A program made the translations under genes and the position numbers. From Oscillospiraceae bacterium (GTDB lineage Bacteria > Bacillota > Clostridia > Oscillospirales > WRJC01): a DNA stretch of 64,000 nucleotides. Every line of letters starts with the position of its first letter. Positions within the stretch are counted from its first letter, which is position 1. The DNA is taken from positions 252,511-316,510 of the forward strand of contig WRHM01000002.1 of NCBI GenBank assembly GCA_009783265.1, written 5' to 3'. Below are positions 18,700 through 29,573 of the stretch, piece after piece. Below the pieces are notes generated by a model. The model saw only the letters and a list, made by a program, of their open reading frames with translations. It was not told the DNA's origin and did no database searches.

Positions 18700-19743
18700 T
18701 CAGAGAATTTTTTCAATCTCAAACGCCAATTTCAAACATTCCTGCATATCGGTCAAATCAGCGATGCATGACGGGGAGTGTATATATCTCGTAGGCAGGG
18801 AAATTGCGAGAACTCCCACGCCTTTGCCGGATTTTTGATACGCTCCCGATTCGTTTCCTCCGGCGACTGCCTGTTTTATCTGAATTTTGATATTATTTTT
18901 TTTAGCTGTATCAAGCGCGAGATTTATAAGTTTTTTATCATATATCGCGGTATTGTCCATGAGTGATACAACCGCGCCGCTTCCGAGAGAGCATATTTTG
19001 TTTTTTTCGGTTTTATCATATATATCCCCTGCCGTCGTCGCCTCAAATATTACGGCTATGTCCGGCTGTATTATATTCCCCGCAGTTTTCGCGCCCCGCA
19101 AGCCTATTTCTTCGCAAATCGTAAACGCGAAATAACTGTCGTATAATAATTTTGATTTTATCATTTCTATCAAAATATAACAGCCGAAACGGTCGTCAAT
19201 CGATTTGCATTTTATTTTATTTTGCCCGAATTTTACAAAATCAGATTTAAAAACTGCGAATTCACCGATTTCTACAGGCTTTGAAATTTTTGAATCGTCT
19301 TTTTTGTTTTTTTTATCTTCTTTGATTACGCCTATATCTAAATAAATATCATCGGCAGGACGAATTTTATTTTTATCTTCTTTTTTTAACGAATGAACCG
19401 GTTTCCCCCCGAATACAGCCGCAAATCTTTTTTCGCCAACTGTCGCCTGTTTACCCAATATAACTGTACTCTCGATACTGCCCAAGTTCTTGAATTTTAA
19501 ATATCCGTCGTCTCCGACAGACGTAATCATAAATCCGACTTCGTCCATGTGAGCGGCAAAAAGCCGCTTTTTTTCAGGTATTTTTTCGCCTTTTTTATAA
19601 GCTATCAAATTCCCGACTTTGTCTGTATAATAATTATCAGCATAATCTTTTATTTCGTTTATTATTATATCCCTGACTTCGTCCTCGTTTCCGCTCGGTC
19701 CGAATGCGAGGCATAATTTTTCAAGCAAATTTATATTAATCAT
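18700..19743 (-). CDS. M42 family aminopeptidase, paralogue A
   Basis: This is a 347-residue co-catalytic zinc aminopeptidase of the TET/FrvX/glutamyl aminopeptidase group. Metal and catalytic motifs are AAHMDEVG, SIDDRFG, TICEEIG and RYIHSPS. The ATG at 19743 has GGAGGGA just upstream and overlaps the end of the preceding M42 gene by eight bases; the longer frame to 19797 would start inside that gene without a ribosome binding site. The Asp ligand expected after the EE motif reads Glu in IFEATTAGD, a known variant. The enzyme is cytoplasmic and likely trims short peptides. It forms an operon with its paralogue, the kinase and murD. Confidence 0.9.
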   Translation of the reverse strand: MININLLEKLCLAFGPSGNEDEVRDIIINEIKDYADNYYTDKVGNLIAYKKGEKIPEKKRLFAAHMDEVGFMITSVGDDGYLKFKNLGSIESTVILGKQATVGEKRFAAVFGGKPVHSLKKEDKNKIRPADDIYLDIGVIKEDKKNKKDDSKISKPVEIGEFAVFKSDFVKFGQNKIKCKSIDDRFGCYILIEMIKSKLLYDSYFAFTICEEIGLRGAKTAGNIIQPDIAVIFEATTAGDIYDKTEKNKICSLGSGAVVSLMDNTAIYDKKLINLALDTAKKNNIKIQIKQAVAGGNESGAYQKSGKGVGVLAISLPTRYIHSPSCIADLTDMQECLKLAFEIEKIL

Positions 19744-20839
19744 TAACTGTCCCTCCGTTTTCCATAATTTCACGAACAAGTTCAACCGTTGCTCCAATAT
19801 CTTTTATTGAACAAATCTCGTTGAATGTATGCATATTTTTTAATGGCACAGAAATCAAAACGCACGGAATCCCCTCTCCTGTTATCTGAATACTTTCGGC
19901 GTTTGTTCCGGTGCCTGTCGGTTCGGCGATTATCTGCACGGGGATTTTTTTGTCTTTTGCAAGAGTTATAATATTTTTTGTCAGTTTAATATTAGTTTCA
20001 GCAGAATATGATATTCCCGCGCCTTTGCTTATTTCAAACGCTTCGGACGCGTCAACTCCGGGATCGCGCGATAAACCGACGTCTAAAACTATTGCAAAAT
20101 CCGGTTGTATTTCAAAAGCCGCCGTCGCCGCTCCGAATTGTTTTGTTTCTTCGCTGACGCTTAAAACAATGTGAATTTCGGCATTAATCATATCGGGATT
20201 TTTTATTGATTTTGCCGCAAGCATTAAAACCGCGGCGCATAATTTGTCGTCCATTCCGGCGCATGAAACAAGATTATTTTCGAGATTCGTAAAATTTTGC
20301 TTAAAAGTCACAGGAGACCCGATTTTTATTATTTTTTCAAGTTCTTCTTTTGAATCATATCCGGTATCAAGATAAATATCTTCAAGTTTCGGCAAATTAT
20401 TTGAAGAATCATATGTTTTTTTCAAATGCGGCGGAACGCTCACTGCAATCGCGGGAATTTTTCTTTCCGGATTATTCGCGAAAATAAACGGCTCGTTATT
20501 TTCATCGTAAGTATAAACAAAAAATTCAGACGCGGGCAATATATTTAAATCAAGCCCGCCGAGAGAATTAACCCTCAAAAATCCGCCGTCCAATATTTCG
20601 GAAACTATTAAGCCGATTTGATCAATATGCGCGTCAAACATTATTTTTTTCTGATTTTCAATTTCCGGCGCGGCTTTTTTAATTAAATGGCAACTGCCGA
20701 ATTTATCAAAATAAACTTCATCGAAAACTCCTTTAAAATCATCGTTGATAATTTTTGTTATATCCGGTTCAGCCATGTATTCATACCCTGACGGCGATAC
20801 GATATGCGAAAATTTTTCAAGCAATTTTTTTATTTCCAT
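19736..20839 (-). CDS. M42 family aminopeptidase, paralogue B
   Basis: The 367-residue peptidase has FDAHIDQIG, GMDDKLCAA, SVSEETKQFGA, VLDVGLSRDP and KNMHTFNEI, so all five metal or catalytic positions of the M42 family are present. It is only distantly similar to the gene after it, which it overlaps by eight bases, so the pair is an old duplication, not a recent one. A GAGGAG site lies in the end of the kinase gene upstream. Hetero-oligomeric TET complexes of two M42 proteins are known elsewhere; that the two partner here is inference. Confidence 0.88.
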   Translation of the reverse strand: MEIKKLLEKFSHIVSPSGYEYMAEPDITKIINDDFKGVFDEVYFDKFGSCHLIKKAAPEIENQKKIMFDAHIDQIGLIVSEILDGGFLRVNSLGGLDLNILPASEFFVYTYDENNEPFIFANNPERKIPAIAVSVPPHLKKTYDSSNNLPKLEDIYLDTGYDSKEELEKIIKIGSPVTFKQNFTNLENNLVSCAGMDDKLCAAVLMLAAKSIKNPDMINAEIHIVLSVSEETKQFGAATAAFEIQPDFAIVLDVGLSRDPGVDASEAFEISKGAGISYSAETNIKLTKNIITLAKDKKIPVQIIAEPTGTGTNAESIQITGEGIPCVLISVPLKNMHTFNEICSIKDIGATVELVREIMENGGTVND

Positions 20840-20848
20840 ATTTATATT

Positions 20849-21400
20849 TTACTCCTCAATAAATTTTTTTGCAGCGGCAAACAATTCATTATAGTTCACT
20901 TTTTCAAACGACGTTGTATCTACAACGATTTTTTCCTCGACTTCCGCTTCCTCAAGTTTATCTTTCGGCATTTCATTTATAAACCAATCTTTGTGAGCCG
21001 GGTTATGAATCCAATGACGCTCGCCGCTTTTGTCACGCTCAACATACCGGTCAAACATAACTTCAGGGTCGCCATTGAATACAAATAAAAGACATTCATA
21101 ATTATATTTTACAAATAATTTTTTTATTTCGCTTATTCTTTCTAAACCAAAAACGCTTTCAAGAATACACGGTTTCCCGGTTTGCATAAACCGTTCGGCT
21201 ATATGTAATATAATGTCATACGCTACATTTTCGCTTCCCATTTTATATACGTTGCTTTCACGCCCGAAACCGTCACAAATCGTCTCGTCTATCGTATCCT
21301 GCTCGAAATACGGTATATTTAATTCCCGCGATAATTTGCGTGCGAATGTTGATTTGCCTGCCGCGCAATATCCACCGATTAATATTATTTTATTTTTCAT
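20849..21400 (-). CDS. P-loop kinase, AAA_33/zeta-toxin-like
   Basis: This 183-residue P-loop protein begins MKNKIILIGGYCAAGKST, an early Walker A, followed by a lid-like HWIHNPAHKDWF region and DRYVERDKSG. It resembles small nucleoside or nucleotide kinases and zeta-toxin-type phosphotransferases, but no antitoxin partner is adjacent. It lies between murD (nine-base gap) and an M42 peptidase in one operon. The substrate is unknown; a small metabolite kinase is the most conservative reading. Confidence 0.7.
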   Translation of the reverse strand: MKNKIILIGGYCAAGKSTFARKLSRELNIPYFEQDTIDETICDGFGRESNVYKMGSENVAYDIILHIAERFMQTGKPCILESVFGLERISEIKKLFVKYNYECLLFVFNGDPEVMFDRYVERDKSGERHWIHNPAHKDWFINEMPKDKLEEAEVEEKIVVDTTSFEKVNYNELFAAAKKFIEE

Positions 21401-21409
21401 TTTTATATT

Positions 21410-22879
21410 TTAAAATCCTTTCACCAATTCTATAAACCTGTTCCCGCGCTCCTCAAAATTTTTAAAGCAATCAAACGAAGCGCAAGCCGGAGATAACAAA
21501 ACAATATCGCCGGGATTTGCGAGTTTTTTCGCAGTTTCTACGGCTGACTCGAAATTATCCGCGATTTGTATGTGCGGGACGTCGAGGACGCCGTCCCCTA
21601 CATAGTTATTTTTATAATCGTCTAAACATTTTTTGATTATATTTTTCGTTTCGCCGTATAAAACCGCTGCTTTGGCTTTTTTATGCACAACAGGCGCAAG
21701 TGAATCAAACGGAATTTTTTTATCGTAACCACCGAGTATCACGATTATTTTTTTATCTTCGCCTAAATAATTAAAATTATTTAAAGCCGAAATTGTCCGG
21801 GTTGGCGTAGAATCCGCAGATGAATTATAATAAGACACTCCGTCAAATTCCCGTACAAATTCTATCCTGTTTGCAACTCCTTTAAATATTTTCGCTACAT
21901 TTATTATCGCTTCTGTATTTACAATATCATGCGTAACGCCTATTGCCGCCATAAAATTTAATACATTATGTTCGCCTTTTATTAAAATACCGCTTTTATC
22001 CATGATTTTATTTTCCGCACCATTTTCGCGCATTAAAATAAACTCACCGTCGCAATAAATTCCGTTTTTGTATTCGTCCGGCAATTTATTTTCCGAAAAG
22101 AAAAATTTTCGCGGCGCGTCGGGATCGTCGCGCCCTACAATTCGCGTTAAATCGTTATCGAAATCTAAAATAAGCTTATCTGGTTCTTTTTGATTTTTAA
22201 ATATGATTTTTTTCGCGTTTATATATTCTTGCATGTCTTTGTGCCAATCTAAATGATTTGGGGTTATGTTTGTTATAATTGCGTAATCGGGTTTAAAATT
22301 ATTATTATCCAAATCAAAAAGCTGAAAAGACGAAACTTCAAGAACTGCGTAATCTTCTTCTTTTATATTTTCTATTTGATTTAATAACGGCGTACCGATA
22401 TTTCCTCCCACATAAACTTTTTTTCCGGCTTTTTTTAAAATTTCCCCGATTATTGTCGTAGTAGTAGTTTTACCTTCACTGCCTGTAATCGCGATTGTTT
22501 TTGCCGGACAAAGCATAAAAAATAATTCTATTTCGCTTGTTATTATACTATTATTATTTAAAGCGTTAATAATTTGCGGTAAATCCCGTCTTATTGCAGG
22601 CGTTTTAAAAATTATATCTTCGTTTAAATCTTCTAAATAATTATCGCCTAAAATATAATTTATTTTGATTTTTTTACCCAAATCTTCTAATTCCGGAATT
22701 TTTCCGTCCGCGAAAATATCTTTTTTATCCCTTGCCGTTATTTTTTCAACTCCGCATTTGCATAAAAAATCAATCAGCGCAATATTGCTTACCGCTATTC
22801 CCACAACAGCAACGCTTTTGTTTTTTATAAAATCTTTAAATTCTTTCAACGTCTTTATATTCCTGTAATCGCCGATCAT
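21410..22879 (-). CDS. murD: UDP-N-acetylmuramoyl-L-alanine--D-glutamate ligase with two in-frame repeat insertions
   Basis: MurD adds D-glutamate to UDP-MurNAc-L-Ala in peptidoglycan synthesis, in the cytoplasm. The Mur ligase motifs are GSEGKTTTTTIIGEIL (ATP loop), EVSSFQL, NITPNHLDWH and GEHNVLNFMAA. The length of about 489 exceeds the usual 440-460. Part of the excess comes from two GC-rich palindromic inserts encoding VGRDDPDAPR and VGDGVLDVP, both in the same frame. ATG at 22879 is preferred over the adjacent TTG at 22882; AGGGAGA precedes it. It heads a minus-strand operon with the small kinase and two M42 peptidases. The inserts fall in probable surface loops. Confidence 0.94.
   Translation of the reverse strand: MIGDYRNIKTLKEFKDFIKNKSVAVVGIAVSNIALIDFLCKCGVEKITARDKKDIFADGKIPELEDLGKKIKINYILGDNYLEDLNEDIIFKTPAIRRDLPQIINALNNNSIITSEIELFFMLCPAKTIAITGSEGKTTTTTIIGEILKKAGKKVYVGGNIGTPLLNQIENIKEEDYAVLEVSSFQLFDLDNNNFKPDYAIITNITPNHLDWHKDMQEYINAKKIIFKNQKEPDKLILDFDNDLTRIVGRDDPDAPRKFFFSENKLPDEYKNGIYCDGEFILMRENGAENKIMDKSGILIKGEHNVLNFMAAIGVTHDIVNTEAIINVAKIFKGVANRIEFVREFDGVSYYNSSADSTPTRTISALNNFNYLGEDKKIIVILGGYDKKIPFDSLAPVVHKKAKAAVLYGETKNIIKKCLDDYKNNYVGDGVLDVPHIQIADNFESAVETAKKLANPGDIVLLSPACASFDCFKNFEERGNRFIELVKGF
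21572..21601 (-). repeat. In-frame palindromic element in murD, copy 1 (GGGACG...CGTCCC type)
   Basis: On the coding strand GTAGGGGACGGCGTCCTCGA is followed by CGTCCCGCAC; GGGACG pairs with CGTCCC around a ten-base interior. It is translated as VGDGVLDVPH. A near-identical copy lies in mutL. It is far richer in G+C than the flanking murD sequence. Confidence 0.8.
22111..22138 (-). repeat. In-frame palindromic element in murD, copy 2 (GGCGCG...CGCGCC type)
   Basis: The coding strand reads GTAGGGCGCGACGATCCCGA then CGCGCCGCG; GGCGCG pairs with CGCGCC. It encodes VGRDDPDAPR in a loop region. A copy with the same head and palindrome lies in miaB. Confidence 0.8.
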
Positions 22880-23027
22880 CAATAAAAAATCTCCCTATTT
22901 TGATAATATAAAATTTATTTTATACTATAATTATAATTAAAAAAGAAAAAAATTACAATAATAATTTTAAATATAGTGCAAAATTATAAATATTTTTATA
23001 ATTTTTGCAAAAAATATAAAAATACTT

Positions 23028-23056
23028 TTGACAAAACGTTGAAAATGATTTATAAT
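23028..23056 (+). promoter_or_regulatory. Sigma-A promoter of rnpB
   Basis: TTGACA at 23028-23033 and TATAAT at 23051-23056, both perfect, are separated by 17 bases. Transcription would start near 23063, a few bases before the first paired helix of RNase P RNA. Confidence 0.85.
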
Positions 23057-23066
23057 ATTATATATT

Positions 23067-23482
23067 AAAACTGCTGCCAATACAAACAATCGCACAGGAG
23101 TGAAAAACTCCGGGTGAGGAAAGTCCGAGCTTTTGGGGCAATAGATAACGGATAACGTCCGCCGAAGGCAACTTTAGGGAAAGTGCAACAGAAAATTACC
23201 GCCCGCAAGGGTAAGGATGAAAAGGCGAGGTAAGAGCTCACCGGCGCAGCGGCAACCCTGCGCTAATATCCGCAGAATTTATTTATTTTTGTTCTGCGGA
23301 CCAATTGTGTAAACCCTATCTGAAGCAACGCCGATGTAAGACGAAACGTTGAAAAACGCGTAAAATTTACGGGACACGCCCCGTTTTTTCGCATGAAGCG
23401 GCAAAGAACTTACGGGCAACCGGAAGTCAAGATAGATGATTGTTCAAGACAGAACTCGGCTTACGGATTGACAGCAGTTTTT
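23067..23482 (+). ncRNA. rnpB: RNase P RNA, class A
   Basis: This is the catalytic RNA that matures tRNA 5' ends. The conserved blocks appear in order: GAGGAAAGTCCGAGC near 23115, ACAGAAAATTACCGCC, GGTAAGAGCTCACC near 23230, then AGATAGATGATTG and ACAGAACTCGGCTTACG near the 3' end. The terminal helix P1 forms between AAACTGCTG at the start and CAGCAGTTT at the end. These features identify the ancestral A type instead of the Bacillus B type, as expected for Clostridia. A T-rich tail follows the P1 strand. Confidence 0.95.
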
Positions 23483-23589
23483 ATAATATTATATAAATTA
23501 ACAATTCATTTTTATCGGTTTTATCGGCTTTATCAGAATATTCTAAAATAATAATAACAAAAAAGTAAAGGAATAATTTAGATAAGTTT

Positions 23590-24795
23590 ATGAAGAAATT
23601 TATAAAAATCGCAAAAATCGGTTGTTTATCTTTATGCTCTGTACTGATAATGTTTGAACTTTATATTTTAATTACGACAAACAAAATTACTGGAATTTCG
23701 GATTTTACCGAAATTCCGGAAGCAGAAGAAGTTTTTTACGAAATCGATACGCCTATGATACCAATGGATAATTTAATAATTAACGACGATGAAATTGAAG
23801 AAACTGCGGAAATAACAAAAAATAATGAAACAACAGAAATTACTGAAAATATTGAAAATATTGAAAACACAAAAATCACGGAAAACATTAATAAAGAAAC
23901 GGAAAATAAAATTAAAAATGATTCTAAAAAAGAACCAATAGCAACAAAAGCTCCTGGAGCAGAAACAAAAATAACAGAAACGACAGAAGAACTAAAAGAA
24001 ACTGAACCTGAAATTGAAATTGAACTTGAAACTTTTAATAATATACAGGAGACAGAAAAAAATACAGAAGATATACAGGAATTGCACGATACAAGAGAAC
24101 CAACAAAATCTGTAATTTACCGGCCTGTTGAAACTGAATTAATTTCTAAAAACTTCCCTGTTTTGATGTATCACACTTCGTCAGAAAATAATCCCGGCGC
24201 TTTGGCTGAGTTATATGTCAAACCGTCTGAATTTGAAAAGCAAATACAATATCTTGCCGATAACGGATTTACATTCTGTACGTTTGACGATTATTATAAT
24301 TTAAATAATATAGATAAACCTGTATTTATAACGTTTGACGACGGATATAAAGCTAATTATACAGAAATTTATCCGATACTGCAAAAATATAACGCGAAAA
24401 TAACATTGTTTTTAACTATAAATAATATAGCCGCAGAAGATTTTACTGTGGAAATGATACGCGAAATGAGCGATTCCGGGCTTGTAAAATTTGAAAGCCA
24501 TACGCTGACTCACCCTGATTTAGCTATTATAAGCACAAATGAGACAAGACTTACAAACGAACTTGAAAATTCCAAAATACAAATAGAAGAAATAACAGGA
24601 AACCCTGTTCTTGCCATAGCTTATCCCGCCGGCCATTATAACGATACGGTTATAGAAAAATCCAAAGAATTTTATTCGTTCGGGTTGCTCGCAAGTTCAG
24701 GTATGCATAATACAGAATATAATTTATTTGAAATCCGGCGTATACGCATGAACAGAAGTACTACGCTTAACAGTTTTATAAATTATTTAGGATAA
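23590..24795 (+). CDS. Membrane-anchored polysaccharide deacetylase (NodB domain)
   Basis: The 401-residue protein starts with a signal anchor (about 10-30), then a linker to about residue 180 of low complexity rich in Glu, Thr, Asn, Ile and Lys with near-repeats such as ENIENIEN. The catalytic domain follows: FPVLMYHT, TFDDGY (metal Asp pair), SHTLTHP (metal His pair) and AYPAGHYN. These are the metal-binding and catalytic motifs of the CE4 family, which deacetylates peptidoglycan or extracellular glycans. The long linker could span the cell wall. It stands between rnpB and the beta-galactosidase gene; AAAGGA lies upstream, at a longish spacing. Confidence 0.9.
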   Translation: MKKFIKIAKIGCLSLCSVLIMFELYILITTNKITGISDFTEIPEAEEVFYEIDTPMIPMDNLIINDDEIEETAEITKNNETTEITENIENIENTKITENINKETENKIKNDSKKEPIATKAPGAETKITETTEELKETEPEIEIELETFNNIQETEKNTEDIQELHDTREPTKSVIYRPVETELISKNFPVLMYHTSSENNPGALAELYVKPSEFEKQIQYLADNGFTFCTFDDYYNLNNIDKPVFITFDDGYKANYTEIYPILQKYNAKITLFLTINNIAAEDFTVEMIREMSDSGLVKFESHTLTHPDLAIISTNETRLTNELENSKIQIEEITGNPVLAIAYPAGHYNDTVIEKSKEFYSFGLLASSGMHNTEYNLFEIRRIRMNRSTTLNSFINYLG

Positions 24796-27975
<3,180 letters not shown>

Positions 27976-27990
27976 AGATTAATTTTACAA

Positions 27991-28015
27991 GGGCGACCGC
28001 AAAGGTCGCTCCTAC
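27991..28015 (-). repeat. Intergenic copy of the palindromic element
   Basis: On the minus strand TTGTAGGAGCGACC is followed by GGTCGCCC; GGGCGACC pairs with GGTCGCTCC. It lies between the beta-galactosidase gene and the GNAT gene and shares the GTAGGG-type head with the copies inside murD and miaB. It could also terminate lacZ transcription. Confidence 0.65.
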
Positions 28016-28043
28016 AATAAATATTTCAAATTGGGGTAAATAT

Positions 28044-28472
28044 ATGACGTCAATTAATATAATATATCCCGGCGACGATTTTTCAGAGGCTATGAAAATA
28101 AGAATTCCGGTATTTGTAGAAGAACAGGGTGTACCTCAGGAAAATGAACTTGACGATAACGATAAAATTTCATATCACGTTTTATTATATGAAAATGAAA
28201 TCCCCGTCGCCTGCGGACGGCTATATCTCACGAATAAAACCGCGCATATAGGCAGGGTTGCCGTTCTAAAAAAATATCGCCGAAAAGGATACGCCACGAT
28301 TGTTTGTAAAAGCCTTATAAATTTGGCGGTTTCTTTAAAAAAGGCTGATATAATTACGCTTGATGCGCAGACTTATGTCGTTGAATTGTATAAGAAGTTA
28401 GGATTTAAAGTAGTCGGCGATGAATTTTTAGAGGAAAATATCCCGCATTTTAAAATGATATTGGAAATATAG
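28044..28472 (+). CDS. GNAT N-acetyltransferase (YjcF-like)
   Basis: The 142-residue enzyme has the YjcF/ElaA-type opening RIPVFVEEQGVPQENELD, the acetyl-CoA loop HIGRVAVLKKYRRKGYA (R-x-x-G-x-A variant) and a carboxyl YKKLGFKVVGDEF with HFKM. These identify a GCN5-related acetyltransferase of about the usual length. The acceptor substrate cannot be told. It is the first of three plus-strand genes that run into the MFS carrier. Confidence 0.88.
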   Translation: MTSINIIYPGDDFSEAMKIRIPVFVEEQGVPQENELDDNDKISYHVLLYENEIPVACGRLYLTNKTAHIGRVAVLKKYRRKGYATIVCKSLINLAVSLKKADIITLDAQTYVVELYKKLGFKVVGDEFLEENIPHFKMILEI

Positions 28473-28499
28473 CCGTAATATATTTTAAGGGAGTTATTT

Positions 28500-29573
28500 A
28501 TGATAATAAAATATAAAGAAAACTGGGAAGAAACAAAAAAGCGTATGGACGCTTTCTGGAACAAAGAATATATTGACAGGTGTTGTTTGTCGATAAAATT
28601 GCCTAAAAATAACAAACCGGCTGAGCCGCTGGTTTTGCCTAAAGAACATTATACTCTTGAAGAATCGAGAACAGACGTTGATTTTGTTTTCCGGCGTTCT
28701 GAACATTGGATAAAAAATACGATTTATTTAGCCGAAGCGATACCCTCTGTAATGCCCGGATTCGGAGTTGCCGCTCATTCGTGTTATTTCGGCTCTAAAT
28801 TAATACACGCGCCTGATACTATATGGTTTGAGCCTGTAATACATGAACCGGATATAAATAAACTTGTTTATGACGAAAACGCATTTGATATACATAAAAA
28901 TTTTACTTCGGATTTAGCCGAGCGTTCGAATGGATTATTTATGGTCGGAGGAAACGATAACTGCGGTATTATAGACGCTCTCGCTAATTTGAGAAGCAAT
29001 GACGATTTACTGATTGATTTAATAGATAATCCTGAATTCGTTGAAAAAGCGCGTGATAAAATAACTGAAGTATGGAAAAAAACGCAGAAAGAATTTTATG
29101 ATATAACAAAAAAAAGCAACGACGGCGGTTCTTCCCACAGTTGGATGCAGACATGGTCGAGGGGAATACACGGTCAGTTGCAATGCGATTTTTCGGTTAT
29201 GATTTCAGCAAAGCATTACGAAAGATTTGTTTTACCTGAGCTTGAGGAATGCACAAAATTTTACGATAACAGCACATATCATTTTGACGGACAGGAACAG
29301 ATAAGACACTTGGATATATTATTATCCGTAAAAAATTTAGATAACATACAGTGGACGCATGTCGCGGGACAACCTAAAATGTCAAATTTTATCGGGGTTT
29401 TTAATAAAATTCAGAAAGCCGGGAAAGGGCTTGTGTTGGCTCCGGATTCTGATGAAATCCCGTTTTTGCTTAAAAATCTTTCGCATAAAGGGCTTATTAT
29501 AATAACTGACGGGATAAAAAATATAGACGAAGCAAATGATTTGATAAAACTGGCTGAGCAATATGCGCATTAA
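28500..29573 (+). CDS. Uroporphyrinogen decarboxylase (URO-D)-like barrel protein
   Basis: The 357-residue protein has the URO-D family barrel with YHFDGQEQIRHLDILLS, NIQWTHVAGQP and GLIIITDGIKN, in the order seen in clostridial URO-D-like proteins, many of which serve corrinoid methyl transfer or have no known role. The heme-enzyme motifs are not evident and no heme pathway genes are near. It follows the GNAT gene by 27 bases (AAGGGAG site) and overlaps the MFS gene start, so the three are probably an operon. A role with an imported methylated or carboxylated compound is a guess. Confidence 0.7.
   Translation: MIIKYKENWEETKKRMDAFWNKEYIDRCCLSIKLPKNNKPAEPLVLPKEHYTLEESRTDVDFVFRRSEHWIKNTIYLAEAIPSVMPGFGVAAHSCYFGSKLIHAPDTIWFEPVIHEPDINKLVYDENAFDIHKNFTSDLAERSNGLFMVGGNDNCGIIDALANLRSNDDLLIDLIDNPEFVEKARDKITEVWKKTQKEFYDITKKSNDGGSSHSWMQTWSRGIHGQLQCDFSVMISAKHYERFVLPELEECTKFYDNSTYHFDGQEQIRHLDILLSVKNLDNIQWTHVAGQPKMSNFIGVFNKIQKAGKGLVLAPDSDEIPFLLKNLSHKGLIIITDGIKNIDEANDLIKLAEQYAH

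Noticed and set aside
20849..21400. Zeta-type toxin of a toxin-antitoxin pair
   Set aside because: A P-loop alone is not enough; no small antitoxin gene precedes it and it is embedded in the murD operon.
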